In this document: positions 1 to 9,033 of the stretch, in pieces | How the letters are laid out: each line of letters begins with the position of its first letter | Position numbering within the stretch: position 1 is the first letter of the stretch | From: Hyphomicrobium_A sp963724945 | GTDB taxonomy: Bacteria > Pseudomonadota > Alphaproteobacteria > Rhizobiales > Hyphomicrobiaceae | DNA: 64,000 bases | Assembly (NCBI GenBank): GCA_963724945.1 | Contig: CAVRWL010000003.1 | Span: 248,001 to 312,000 of the forward strand | Direction of reading: 5' to 3' | Made by a program: the position numbers and the translations under genes | Notes under the pieces: generated by a model | The model's database searches: none | What the model saw: the letters and a program-made list of their open reading frames with translations, nothing else | Told to the model about the DNA's origin: nothing

Positions 1-1585
1 AAGACGCGGCTGATCGGGTACTCGAGCGCGAAGCCGTTGCCGCCGTGGATCTGCAGCGCGTTGTCGGCGTTGGCCCAGGCAACGCGTGCGCCCAACAGCT
101 TCGCCATGCCGGCTTCGAGATCACAGCGGTGCCCCTTGATCCTTCTCGCGCGCGGCGAAGTAGGTGAGCTGGCGCGCGACCATGGTCTCGACCGCCATCA
201 TCACGACTTTGTTCGCCACGCGCGGGAAAGCGTAAATCGGCTTGCCGAACTGGTTGCGGTCGAGTGCATACTTGAGACCCAGATCCATCGCGCACTGGGC
301 GACGCCGACCGCGCGCGCCGCCGTCTGGATGCGTGCGGCCTCGAAGGTATTCATGAGCTGCTTGAAGCCCTGGCCTTCCTCGCCGCCGAGGAGCTGCGAG
401 GTGGGAACCGCGAAGCCGTCAAAGGAGATGTCGTACTCCTTCATGCCGCGGTAGCCCAAGACCTCGATCTCGCCGCCGCTCATGCCCTCGGCGGGGAACG
501 GCGTCTCATCTGAGCCGCGCGGTTTCCCCGCGAGCAGCATGGAGAGCCCCTTGTAGCCCTTCTCCTCGGGGTTGGTGCGCACGAGCAGCGTCATCAGGTC
601 GGCGCGCACGGGGTGCGTGATCCAGGTCTTCTGGCCCGTGATCTTGTAGGCGTCGCCCTCCTTCACCGCGCGCGTCTTCAAGGACGCGAGGTCGGAGCCG
701 GTGTTGGGCTCGGTGAAGACGGCGGTGGGAAGGATCTCGCCCGCTGCGATGCCGGGCAGGTACTTCTGCTTCTGCTCCTCGGTGCCGTTGTTGAGGATCA
801 ATTCGCCCGCGATCTCCGAGCGCGTGCCGAGCGAGCCGACGCCGATGTAGCCGCGCGACAATTCCTCTGAGACGATGCACATCGCCTCCTTGCCGAGCCC
901 GAGACCGCCGTACTCCTCCGGCATCGTCAGACCGAAGACGCCGAGCTCGGCGACCTTGGCGATGACCTCGAGCGGAATGTAGGCGTTGGCGAGGTGCCAC
1001 TCGTGCGCGTGCGGCACGACCTCGGCCTGCGAGAAGCGGCGCATCTGCTCGCGCATCTCAGCATGCGTCTCGTCGAGACCGGTATCACCGAAGGTGGTGG
1101 CGCCGGGCTGCGCGGCGATGAGCTCGGCGAGGCGCGTTTTCAGCCGTCTGCGTGCTGCCGGCGGCAATGAGCGGCGCAACCTCGTCCTCGAAGCGGCGCA
1201 CGTCGGCCTTGGGCACGCCGAGCGCGTCGGCACGGATAATCTCCACCTGGCTCATGGGTATGCCGCCGGAGATTTGCGCGAGGTACTCCGCGAACGCGGC
1301 CGCAAGGATCAGCTGCTCGAACTCGCCGAAACGGCCCTCCGCCTTGAGTTGCTGACCCCAGCCGTGCATCTGGCGCAAGCCCTCCACAGTCGTCGCCAGC
1401 CAGGCGAGCCCGTGTGCCGCGTGCTGGGCTGCATCGATGCCGCCCGCCTCCGCCACCTTGGCGCGCACGCCGGCCTTTGCCGCTTGCAGGATGCGGTCGG
1501 CCGCCGCCACGGCATCGCCGGCGAGCTCGAGCAAGGCGTCGGCGGAAAGAACGTCCTGCTCAGCCTTCAGCGCCGCAGTCGACAT
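1..1585 (-). CDS. mcd: Methylsuccinyl-CoA dehydrogenase, 3' end outside window, two apparent frameshifts
   Basis: This is an acyl-CoA dehydrogenase-fold flavoenzyme that oxidises methylsuccinyl-CoA to mesaconyl-CoA in the ethylmalonyl-CoA pathway. The long N-terminal extension before the dehydrogenase core and the neighbours ccr and ecm favour Mcd over a generic fatty-acid enzyme. The start at 1585 has GAGGAG 6 bases upstream. The reading frame breaks near 1135-1150: the N-terminal part runs to about 'IAAGSTQT' and resumes as 'KTRLAELIAA' in another frame. It breaks again near 125-135: after 'AAREKDQG' the expected C-terminal segment continues in a different frame as 'RCDLEAGMAKLLG' and on to 'HGGNGFALEYP'. 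Core motifs such as TEPNTGSDL are intact. The breaks are probably sequence errors. The last few dozen residues lie outside the window. Confidence 0.88.
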
Positions 1586-1701
1586 CGTGCTCTCCTCGTG
1601 GATGATTTGGCCGAAGGCGCATCGAAGCGCCGCCGTTCCCTGTCGATGCAGAATAATCGACGGCGCCGTCAAGGCAATCCGCAGTCTGCGCGGTGTGCGC
1701 T

Positions 1702-2280
1702 CTAGCCGCCGGTGAGCGCCTTGAGAAAGCGGTGCCCCACCGGCAGGCTGCGCCGACGCGGCAGCACAGTCTCGGGATCGGGCTCGGGATCAGGCTGGGG
1801 CGCCTGTCCGGGCTCGACGATATCGACGACGGCCTCCTCCACGGGTCCAATGTAGCCCGCGTAGTCGTCGGCATCGATGTCGAGCGGCGTGCTCACCCCA
1901 TGGAGGCGGGCGCGCAGCGAGCCTTCAAGCGCCTCCTCGGCAGGGCTCTCGGGCTCCTCCTCCGTCGCGACTACGGCCCGCTCGATGATGGTGACGGAGG
2001 CCTCGGCGGCGAGGTCGTCGCCGAAGTCCGGCTCCAGGCTCGGCATCGTCTCGAGCGCGGCGAGCATGCGCAGCCCGTCCTCGGCCTCGAATCCGCCGTC
2101 GGCCTTGGCGAGCGCCGGCAAGGGCGGCGGCTCGGGGTGGTCGCCAGCCGCGCGCAGCTTGGGCTTGCGTGCCGACGTATAGCCGGCACCCTGCCGCGCC
2201 TGCGACGGCCTTGGCCCCTTGCCTTCGTGCTCGTCCTTCACCAGAGACCACCAATGCCCTTGGATTGAACGTCCGCTCAC
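1702..2280 (-). CDS. Hypothetical acidic protein
   Basis: A protein of about 190 residues that I do not recognise. It has a basic start containing GHWWSLVKDEHEGKG, then a low-complexity Pro/Glu/Asp-rich centre and a positively charged end (PRRRSLPVGHRFLKALTGG). It has no signal peptide and no membrane segment, and is probably largely disordered. The start is uncertain: GTG at 2280 is preferred because it opens the conserved-looking GRSIQGHWWS stretch, while an upstream start at 2337 would add 19 Arg/Pro-rich residues. It lies on the same strand as mcd, about 115 bases upstream of it, and is divergent from the YihY-family gene. Confidence 0.6.
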   Translation of the reverse strand: MSGRSIQGHWWSLVKDEHEGKGPRPSQARQGAGYTSARKPKLRAAGDHPEPPPLPALAKADGGFEAEDGLRMLAALETMPSLEPDFGDDLAAEASVTIIERAVVATEEEPESPAEEALEGSLRARLHGVSTPLDIDADDYAGYIGPVEEAVVDIVEPGQAPQPDPEPDPETVLPRRRSLPVGHRFLKALTGG

Positions 2281-2396
2281 TTTAGGAGAGGGCAGGCCCC
2301 GCGTAAACGGCCCCCCCCGGCGCGGCAATGGCGACATAGACCGGCCGCAGGTCGGTGGCTAGCTTCCGCCCCGCGGAGCTTGAGGAGACTTGAGGT

Positions 2397-3275
2397 ATGC
2401 AGCGTTACCGCGCCGTGCTCGAAGCCATCTACCGCCTCTATGAGCACAGCGGCTTCACAATGGCGGGCGCGGTCGCGTTCTCGTTCGTCGTCTCGCTATT
2501 CCCGTTCTGCATCTTCCTCGGCGCGCTTTCCGGCATCTTGTTCGGCGGACGCCAGCTCGCCGACCAGGCTGTGGCTCAGCTCTTTCAGATCCTGCCGCAG
2601 GGGGTCGCGGCGGGGATTGCACCCCAGGTCGAAGCCATCATGGGCTCGACCCGCATCGATCTCTTGACCGTGAGTGCCGGGCTCGCCTTGTTCTTTGCCA
2701 CCAACGCAATCGAGACGTTGCGCGCCGCCCTCAACGGCGCCTACCGCGTGCGCGAGACGCGGCCGTACGTTTTCTGCCTCTTGCGCAGCATGCTCTTCGT
2801 CTTCATCAGCGCGGTCTCGATGCTGGTGCTCACCTGGGCCGTCGTGGTCGGTCCGGCCGTTGCGGCCCGTTATGACCCCTCACTGGTGCAGGGGCTGTTG
2901 CAGAGCACCTGGCTGGCCGCCGCCTTGCGCTATCTGTTCGCCGCCGCAGTCATCGGCGTGCAGCTCGTTGCCTTCCACCTGTGGCTGCCGGGCGGAACGC
3001 GCAAGCTCAAGGACGTCTGGCCCGGCGTCGTGCTGTCGACGCTCCTCTGGCTCACGCTCGCGAGCCTCTATTCCTACTATTTGAATTTCAGCGACTACAC
3101 GCGCTTCTACGCCGGTCTGTCGCAGCTCATGGTCGCGCTGATCTTCTTCCAGATGAGCGCGGTCATCGTGATCCTCGGCGCCGAGCTCAACCGCGGCATC
3201 TTCGAGTTGAAGCGCATGGGCGCCGCAGCCGTGATCGAGAGCCACGCCAACGGCTCGCACGCGCTGAGACGCTAG
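2397..3275 (+). CDS. YihY/UPF0761 family inner-membrane protein
   Basis: A 292-residue multi-pass membrane protein of the YihY family, once called ribonuclease BN; the family's membrane topology makes a nuclease role unlikely. The signature pattern is visible: an N-terminal AGAVAFSFVVSLFPF segment near residues 22-36, about six hydrophobic segments, and a conserved YYLNFSDYTRFYAGLSQLMVALIFF region near the C terminus (about residues 224-248). The start has two SD-like stretches (GAGGAG and TTGAGG) within 20 bases. It sits between mcd and ccr and ends 12 bases from the convergent 3' end of ccr. Its molecular function is unknown, and its place inside a carbon-assimilation cluster may be incidental. 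Confidence 0.88.
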   Translation: MQRYRAVLEAIYRLYEHSGFTMAGAVAFSFVVSLFPFCIFLGALSGILFGGRQLADQAVAQLFQILPQGVAAGIAPQVEAIMGSTRIDLLTVSAGLALFFATNAIETLRAALNGAYRVRETRPYVFCLLRSMLFVFISAVSMLVLTWAVVVGPAVAARYDPSLVQGLLQSTWLAAALRYLFAAAVIGVQLVAFHLWLPGGTRKLKDVWPGVVLSTLLWLTLASLYSYYLNFSDYTRFYAGLSQLMVALIFFQMSAVIVILGAELNRGIFELKRMGAAAVIESHANGSHALRR

Positions 3276-3287
3276 CCGCACCGACCC

Positions 3288-4613
3288 TCAGCGCTTCTTG
3301 TGCATCTGCTGGCTCGCCTCGAGCACGTCCTCGATCGTGCGCAGGCCCGTCGTCGGCGCGGAGACGAGCACCGCCATGTTCCCCGGCTTGTGCTCGTTGC
3401 GGTACATGCGCATGTGCGCCTTGGGGATCTGCTCCCAGGGGAAGACCTCCGACATGCAGGGGTCGACGCGGCGCTCGATCACGAGCTTGTTGGCCTGGCT
3501 CGCTTGCAAAAGGTTGGCGAAGTGCGAGCCCTGCACGCGCTTCTGGTGCATCCACAGATAGCGCGCGTCCATCGTCAGGTTGTAGCCCGTGGTGCCGGCG
3601 CAGATGACGATCATGCCGCCGCGCTTCACTACGAACACCGACACCGGGAACGTCGACTGGCCCGGATGCTCGAACACGCAATCGACGTTGTTGCCCTTGC
3701 CCGTGATCTCCCAGATCGCCGCGCCGAACTTGCGCGCGCCCTTGAACCAGACGTCATACTCGGGCGTGCCGACCTTGGGCAGCTCGCCCCAACAGTCGAA
3801 ATTCTTGCGGTTGATCACGCCGCGCGCGCCGAGCTGCATCACGAATGAGCGCTTGTCCTCCTCCGACACGACGCCGATGGCGTTGGCGCCGGAGGTCGCA
3901 CACAGCTGCACCGCCATGGAGCCCAAGCCCCCCGAGGCGCCCCACACGAGCACGTTGTGGCCCGGGCGCAGAACGTGCGGGCGGTGACCGAACAGCATGC
4001 GGTAAGCGGTCGCCAGCACCAGTGTGTAGCAGGCGCTCTCCTCCCAGGTGAGGTGCTTGGGCCGCTCCAGGAGCTGGCGGTCCTGCACGCGGCAGAACTG
4101 GGCGAACGAGCCGTCGGGCGTCTCGTAGCCCCAGATGCGCTGGCTCGGCGAGAACATCGGATCGCCGCCGTTGCACTCCTCGTCGTCGCCGTCGTCCTGG
4201 TTGCAGTGGATGACGACCTCGTCGCCCACCTTCCAGCGCTTGACCTTGGAGCCGACGGCCCAAACGATGCCCGAGGCGTCCGAGCCCGCCACGTGATAAG
4301 GGTTCTTGTGCGCGTCGATCGTCGAGATGGGCTTGCCGAGCGAGGCCCAGACGCCGTTGTAGTTCACGCCCGCCGCCATGACGAGGACGAGCACGTCGTG
4401 GCTGTCGAGTTCCCAGGTGGGCAACACCTCGATCTGCATCGCCGTGTCGGGCTCGCCGTGGCGCTCCTTGCGGATGGCCCAGGCGTACATGTTCTTGGGC
4501 ACATAGCCGAGCGGAGGGATCTCCCCGATCTCGTAGAGGTCCTTCTTTTCCGCCACGAGCGCCAGCGCTCCCATCGCGGTTTCGGCTCTCGATGCGGCGC
4601 TTGGGCTCGACAT
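3288..4613 (-). CDS. ccr: Crotonyl-CoA carboxylase/reductase
   Basis: This enzyme reductively carboxylates crotonyl-CoA to ethylmalonyl-CoA with NADPH and CO2, the defining step of the ethylmalonyl-CoA pathway for acetyl-CoA assimilation. The protein is about 441 residues, normal for the family. It shows the N-terminal KKDLYEIGEIPPLG segment, the HCNQDDGDDEECNGGDP insertion that separates Ccr from ordinary zinc-free MDR reductases, a Rossmann motif VWGASGGLGSMAVQL, and a C-terminal SEVFPWEQIPKAHMRMY stretch. The start at 4613 is chosen because it has GGGAG a few bases upstream and matches the family's N terminus; an in-frame start at 4703 would add 30 atypical residues. The reading frame is intact, unlike mcd nearby. 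Confidence 0.95.
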   Translation of the reverse strand: MSSPSAASRAETAMGALALVAEKKDLYEIGEIPPLGYVPKNMYAWAIRKERHGEPDTAMQIEVLPTWELDSHDVLVLVMAAGVNYNGVWASLGKPISTIDAHKNPYHVAGSDASGIVWAVGSKVKRWKVGDEVVIHCNQDDGDDEECNGGDPMFSPSQRIWGYETPDGSFAQFCRVQDRQLLERPKHLTWEESACYTLVLATAYRMLFGHRPHVLRPGHNVLVWGASGGLGSMAVQLCATSGANAIGVVSEEDKRSFVMQLGARGVINRKNFDCWGELPKVGTPEYDVWFKGARKFGAAIWEITGKGNNVDCVFEHPGQSTFPVSVFVVKRGGMIVICAGTTGYNLTMDARYLWMHQKRVQGSHFANLLQASQANKLVIERRVDPCMSEVFPWEQIPKAHMRMYRNEHKPGNMAVLVSAPTTGLRTIEDVLEASQQMHKKR

Positions 4614-4659
4614 TCTTGGCTCCCGGGCTGCGGGGCCGGCCGCTGCCAGCCCTGATCTT

Positions 4660-4670
4660 TTGCGGTGCGG
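4660..4670. promoter_or_regulatory. TTGC-N3-GC half-palindrome upstream of ccr (weak)
   Basis: TTGCGGTGCGG lies about 50 bases upstream of the ccr start and partly matches the better TTGC-ATT-GCAA palindrome upstream of ecm. A TTGC...GCAA pattern has been reported for PhaR/AniA-type regulators of polyhydroxybutyrate and acetyl-CoA metabolism in proteobacteria (from memory). The match is incomplete and may be chance. Confidence 0.15.
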
Positions 4671-4838
4671 CGATATGGCCGCATGGTTTTCAGGCTGTTT
4701 CAAGCACGTTTTCGCGCTGCAATGAAGAGGCCGCGGTGCCGCTCCAGGGTCCTCTAAACTGTACTTTAATGTTGCTCAGGTCAAAATCCGGGTCTGCTGA
4801 TCACCCGTCTCCGGCGGTCGGCGCCCTAGGCATGGCCG

Positions 4839-5189
4839 ATGGAAGCCCGCGGGATGCTCGAATTCCTGAACCAGACTTTCGAGGTCGACACCTACACGAT
4901 CGTCGTCGTGGCCCTGCTGTCGGGCTGGTCTGGCGTGCTGACGATGCATGTCTTGTCCAAGACCGTGCTGGCGCTGGTGTTCGTGCCCGGCTTCGTCTTC
5001 GGCGCGCTCGTCGCCAACTACATGTTTGAGCATTTCGGCTTCTACCCCACCCCCGACAAGTCCACGAACGTGGTCGTGGCCTGCACGCTGGGGATCATCG
5101 CCGCCCTGCTGGTCTTGCTGGTGGTGACCCGCGTCATGAGCGCCATCGCCGGCTTGCGCGTCGAACGCCACCAGTTCAGGCGCACCTAA
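4839..5189 (+). CDS. Small membrane protein, three predicted membrane segments
   Basis: A 116-residue hydrophobic protein of unknown function. Membrane segments are predicted by eye at about residues 17-36, 39-61 and 76-100, separated by short loops, with a short basic tail (RVERHQFRRT) after the last. A later ATG at 4854 (MLEFLNQTF) is an equally good start. It stands between the divergent ccr and the co-directional ecm, about 105 bases before ecm. The context suggests it may be co-expressed with ecm, but nothing in the protein indicates a role in the pathway. Confidence 0.7.
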   Translation: MEARGMLEFLNQTFEVDTYTIVVVALLSGWSGVLTMHVLSKTVLALVFVPGFVFGALVANYMFEHFGFYPTPDKSTNVVVACTLGIIAALLVLLVVTRVMSAIAGLRVERHQFRRT

Positions 5190-5232
5190 AGCGGGAAGCG
5201 GGCGCGCTTGACGCGTTGCGCCAAAGACCATT

Positions 5233-5243
5233 TTGCATTGCAA
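5233..5243. promoter_or_regulatory. TTGC-ATT-GCAA palindrome upstream of ecm
   Basis: The inverted pair TTGC/GCAA with a 3-base spacer lies 53 bases before the ecm start, in a short AT-richer stretch. This matches the general TTGC-N-GCAA pattern described for PhaR/AniA regulators in proteobacteria (from memory). With a flexible spacer such a pattern arises by chance every few kilobases, so the assignment is speculative. Confidence 0.25.
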
Positions 5244-5295
5244 TGCCGGCGGGATACCTTAAGGGCAGCGAGCCCACCCCAGCCGAGGACGACGC

Positions 5296-7314
5296 ATGCG
5301 CGAGGACAAGAGCGAGCCCGAGGGGCCCACGGAGTCCAAGTCTTTACGCCAGCCGCAGGACCGGCCCTGGATCTTCCGTACGTACGCCGGCCATTCGACC
5401 GCGACCAAGTCCAACGAGCTCTACCGCAAGAACCTGGCCAAGGGCCAGACGGGTCTGTCGATCGCCTTCGATCTGCCGACGCAGACGGGCTATGATTCCG
5501 ACCACGAGCTTGCCAAAGGCGAGGTCGGCAAGGTCGGCGTGCCGGTCTCCCACATCGGCGACATGCGCGCGCTCTTAGCCGGCATCCCGCTCGATCAGAT
5601 GAACACCTCGATGACGATCAACGCGACGGCAGCCTGGCTGCTCGCGCTCTACGTGGCGGTCGCCGACGAGCAGGGCGCACCGCGCAACAAGCTCACCGGC
5701 ACGATCCAGAACGACATCATCAAGGAATACCTCTCGCGCGGCACCTACGTGTTCCCGCCCGAGCCGTCGCTGCGCCTCATCAAGGATACGATCGTCTTCT
5801 CCACGCGCGAATTGCCGAAGTGGAATCCGACGAACGTGTGCTCCTACCACCTGCAGGAGGCGGGCGCGACGCCGGTGCAGGAGCTCGCCTACGCCCTCGC
5901 CACGGCCGAAGCCGTGCTCGACCGGGTAAAGGCGTCGGGCGAGGTTGCCCCGCAAGACTTCGGCGCCGTCGTCGGCCGCGTCTCCTTCTTCGTCAACGCA
6001 GGCCTCAGGTTCATCACCGAGATCTGCAAGATGCGCGCCTTCGTGGAGCTGTGGGACGAGATCACCGCTAAGCGCTACGGCGTCACCGACCCAAAACACC
6101 GGCTCTTCCGCTACGGCGTGCAGGTGAACTCGCTGGGGCTCACCGAGCAGCAGGCGGAGAACAACGTTTATCGCATCCTCCTGGAGATGCTGGCGGTGAC
6201 GCTGTCGAAGAGGGCGCGCGCGCGCGCCGTGCAGCTGCCGGCGTGGAACGAGGCGCTCGGCCTGCCGCGCCCCTGGGACCAGCAGTGGTCTTTGCGCATG
6301 CAGCAGATCCTCGCCTACGAGACGGACCTCTTGGACTATGGCGACATCTTCGACGGCTCGACCGAGATCGCCGCCAAGGTCGCCCAGCTCAAGGAGGAGG
6401 CGAAGGCGGAGCTTGCCACCATCGAGGCCATGGGCGGAGCGGTGGAGGCAATCGACTACATGAAGCGCCGCCTCGTGGAGAGCAACACCGAGCGGCTGCG
6501 CCAGATCGAGAGCGGCGCGCAGGTCGTCGTCGGCGTCAACAAGTGGACGGAGACCGAGGTCTCGCCCTTGTCCGCGGGCGAGGGCGCGATCATGGTCGTC
6601 GACCCGGCCATGGAGCAGCACCAGATCGATGAGCTCAAGGCCTGGCGCGAGACGCGCGACGCGAAAGCGGTCAAGGCCGCCCTCGCCGAGCTCGAGCGCG
6701 CGGCCAAAGAGGGCTCCAACATCATGGAGCCGTCGATTTCCTGCGCCAAGGCGGGCGTGACGACGGGCGAGTGGGGCACGACCTTGCGGCGCGTGTTCGG
6801 CGAGTACCGGGCGCCGACCGGCGTCGCGCAGGCGGCAGCCCAGGGCGACGGCGCCGGGCTCGAGGAGGTGCGCAAGGAGGTCGAGGCGGCGTCGACGAAG
6901 CTCGGCCGACGCTTGAAGTTCCTCGTCGGCAAGCCTGGCCTCGACGGACACTCGAACGGTGCGGAACAGATCGCCGTGCGGGCGCGCGACTGCGGCATGG
7001 AGGTCGTCTACGAGGGCATCCGCCTGACGCCGGCGCAGATCGCGCGCGCCGCGCTCGATGAGGCCGTGCACGTCGTCGGCCTGTCGATCCTCTCAGGCAG
7101 CCACGTGCCGCTGGTGCGCGAGGTGGTGGAGCGTATGCGCAAGGAGGGGCTCGAGGACGTGCCCGTTGTCGTCGGCGGCATCATCCCGCCCGAGGACGCC
7201 AAGACGCTCAAAGCCATGGGAGTCGCCGCGGTCTATACGCCCAAGGACTTCCAGCTCAACGACATCATGGCCGACATCGTGAAGCTCGTCTCCGCGGAGG
7301 CCATGGCGGCGTAA
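5296..7314 (+). CDS. ecm: Ethylmalonyl-CoA mutase (coenzyme B12-dependent)
   Basis: This enzyme converts ethylmalonyl-CoA to methylsuccinyl-CoA, between Ccr and Mcd in the ethylmalonyl-CoA pathway. The protein is 672 residues, with the mutase barrel first (RTYAGHSTATKSNELYRKNL, then GLSIAFDLPTQTGYDSDHEL) and a C-terminal cobalamin-binding domain containing D550-G-H552-S-N-G555, where His552 is the expected lower axial ligand of B12. A single-chain architecture of this length fits Ecm; methylmalonyl-CoA mutases are usually longer or two-subunit. The frame is intact. No cobalamin riboswitch is visible upstream. The stop codon is followed by a 13-base duplication of the 3' end of the gene. Confidence 0.95.
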   Translation: MREDKSEPEGPTESKSLRQPQDRPWIFRTYAGHSTATKSNELYRKNLAKGQTGLSIAFDLPTQTGYDSDHELAKGEVGKVGVPVSHIGDMRALLAGIPLDQMNTSMTINATAAWLLALYVAVADEQGAPRNKLTGTIQNDIIKEYLSRGTYVFPPEPSLRLIKDTIVFSTRELPKWNPTNVCSYHLQEAGATPVQELAYALATAEAVLDRVKASGEVAPQDFGAVVGRVSFFVNAGLRFITEICKMRAFVELWDEITAKRYGVTDPKHRLFRYGVQVNSLGLTEQQAENNVYRILLEMLAVTLSKRARARAVQLPAWNEALGLPRPWDQQWSLRMQQILAYETDLLDYGDIFDGSTEIAAKVAQLKEEAKAELATIEAMGGAVEAIDYMKRRLVESNTERLRQIESGAQVVVGVNKWTETEVSPLSAGEGAIMVVDPAMEQHQIDELKAWRETRDAKAVKAALAELERAAKEGSNIMEPSISCAKAGVTTGEWGTTLRRVFGEYRAPTGVAQAAAQGDGAGLEEVRKEVEAASTKLGRRLKFLVGKPGLDGHSNGAEQIAVRARDCGMEVVYEGIRLTPAQIARAALDEAVHVVGLSILSGSHVPLVREVVERMRKEGLEDVPVVVGGIIPPEDAKTLKAMGVAAVYTPKDFQLNDIMADIVKLVSAEAMAA

Positions 7315-7331
7315 TGGGGGCGGCGTAATGG
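7305..7331. repeat. 13-bp duplication spanning the ecm stop codon
   Basis: GGCGGCGTAATGG occurs at 7305-7317 and again at 7319-7331, one base apart. The first copy contains the ecm stop codon (TAA at 7312-7314). It looks like a small slipped-strand duplication. Confidence 0.8.
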
Positions 7332-7384
7332 CGGCTTGAGACCGCCACTCAAGAAGCAAGAAGAGTTGTATTGGGGACAGGATC

Positions 7385-7735
7385 ATGCGCGAGGAGACGA
7401 GAAAGAGGCTGGAGCGCACGCTGTGGCTTGAGCGTGCGAAGAAGGCCGGGATCGGCGTGGCCATTCTGGCCGCGGTCGGCCTCTTCTTCCTCTATGAGGA
7501 CTATGACGCGCACGTCGAGAAAATCCGCGTGCCGGGCACCATCGTCTCGATCGGGCCGATCAACACCACGAGCAGCCAGGCCATCGAGAACGGCCTCTCC
7601 GTCGATGTCGCGCTCAAGAACGGGCGGCGCGTCACCGTTTGGGTTTTGAAGAAGAGGAATCCCCACGTCGGCGACCAGGTCGAGATCACCGAGCACCTGC
7701 ACCGCACCGGCCGTGTCAACTATTCGTGGAAGTGA
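7385..7735 (+). CDS. Single-pass membrane protein, hypothetical
   Basis: A 116-residue protein I do not recognise. A basic, Arg/Glu/Lys-rich cytoplasmic start (about residues 1-21) is followed by one membrane segment (about 22-40, GIGVAILAAVGLFFLYE) and a soluble domain of about 75 residues rich in Val, Ile and Lys, suggestive of a small beta domain (VPGTIVSIGPINTT, NGRRVTVWVLKKRNPHVGDQVEI). The domain probably faces the periplasm. The gene follows ecm by 70 bases and is convergent with the AI-2E-type permease, 9 bases apart. Confidence 0.7.
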   Translation: MREETRKRLERTLWLERAKKAGIGVAILAAVGLFFLYEDYDAHVEKIRVPGTIVSIGPINTTSSQAIENGLSVDVALKNGRRVTVWVLKKRNPHVGDQVEITEHLHRTGRVNYSWK

Positions 7736-7744
7736 GCACGCGCC

Positions 7745-8798
7745 CTAATCGGCGCCCTTCTCACCTGCGATCGTCACGTCCTCGCCCAGCGTTCCACGCA
7801 CGTAAAGCCGGCGCACGGCGACATCGGTGACGATGGCGAGCGGGTAGCCGAGCAATAGCCCGAGCGGCCCGAACAGCACCCCGATCGCCACGACGGCGAA
7901 AAGGCCGACGGCCGGCGGCACCGCCACCGAGCGCCCGGCCACCAGCGGCATGATGAGGTTGCTCTCGATCTGCTGGACCACGACGAAGACGGCAAGCGTC
8001 CAGGCGACCGTGCTCCAATCCTGCGTGAAGGCGAGAAGAAGCGCCGGTATGGCGCCGATCACCGGGCCGATGATCGGCACGAACTCCGTCACGCCGGCAA
8101 TGAGGCCAAGCGCCAGCGCGGATGGTACGCCGACGAGCGCGAGGCCGAGCGCGATCAGCAGGCCGACCATGATCATCGCCAACAGCTGGCCGCCGAGCCA
8201 GAGCCGCAGCGCCTCGCCGGCATCGTCGAGCGTCGCTGAGATTTGCGCCTGATAGGGCTTCGGAAACAGCTTCACGAGGCCGCTGCGATAGATCTCGGGG
8301 CTGACGGCGATGTAGATGCCGGCGACGATCACGATGACGAGCGTCGCCACCGCCCCGAACACCGTCGTCCCCCACGAGAAGGCGCTCATGAGCAGGTTGC
8401 CGATGGAGGAGCCCTTGACCAGCTCCGACACCAATTCGAAGGGAAAGGTCTTCGAGAGGTTTTGCGTGGCGGCGGGCAGCCTCTGGATGAGCACCTCGAG
8501 CTGAGTGCTGATCCGCGACCCGAACAGATAGCCTGTGCCGCCGAGGACCGCGACGACGCCGAGCCCGGAGGCGAGCAGCGCCAAGCGCTCGCTCACGGAC
8601 GTTCCGGCCCGGATCGGCCTGGCGATGGCGCGCAGGACGACGGCGACGAGGATCGCCCCGAAGATCAGGAGCAGAATGTCGGAGAGGACATAGAGGGCGG
8701 CCGCCAGCGAGATGATCGCTACGGCGATTAGAACCCTGCGGACGAAGACGATGTCCGTGAGGGCGTCTGCGGAACTCTGAGGGCGGCTTCTCGACCAT
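7745..8798 (-). CDS. AI-2E/PerM family permease, frame break near the start
   Basis: A multi-pass membrane protein of the AI-2E transporter-like (PerM/YdiK/TqsA) family, which exports or exchanges small solutes. Signature stretches are SWGTTVFGAVATLVIVIVAGIYIA, the GVPSALALGLIAGVTEFVPIIGPVIGAIPALLLA core, and QQIESNLIMPLVAGRSV near the C terminus. The body reads cleanly from about 8770 down to 7745, but no good start exists in that frame until 8962. A start at 8798 (MVEKPPS) in another frame would give about 350 residues, normal for the family, if one base is out of register near 8775. The start is therefore a composite and uncertain. Confidence 0.85.
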
Positions 8799-8973
8799 AG
8801 AGGCGACAGATGAGGGGACGATTTGCAATTCGGCAACCCGGTCGCGCAAGAAGCGCACTGCCGGCAGTGGCGCCAGGGTGCTGCCCCACATCCCGCGAGA
8901 GGCGGGCTAATCGCGTTGACGGACCATCCGCCGTGGCTATGATGCGCCGCTTCTGCGCTCAATCTCTTGCTTT

Positions 8974-9031
8974 AGAGCCTGATTCACGTGCTCGATCGCT
9001 CGTGCGCTCGCATCCCGAATGATCAGGCTCT
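8974..9031. repeat. Palindromic element abutting tRNA-Leu
   Basis: AGAGCCTGAT at 8974-8983 is matched exactly by its complement ATCAGGCTCT at 9022-9031, with a 38-base centre, ending 2 bases before the tRNA gene. The form resembles the dispersed intergenic palindromes of rhizobia that begin with AGAGC-TGAT (RIME-like, from memory). No second copy was found in this window. Confidence 0.6.
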
Positions 9032-9033
9032 GG

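Noticed and set aside
5190..5295. Cobalamin riboswitch upstream of the B12-dependent mutase
   Set aside because: The leader is too short and shows no B12-box-like sequence or stem arrangement.
5575..7071. Long minus-strand frame antisense to ecm (about 500 codons)
   Set aside because: Arg/Leu/His-rich translation typical of the shadow of a high-GC gene; ecm on the plus strand is unambiguous.
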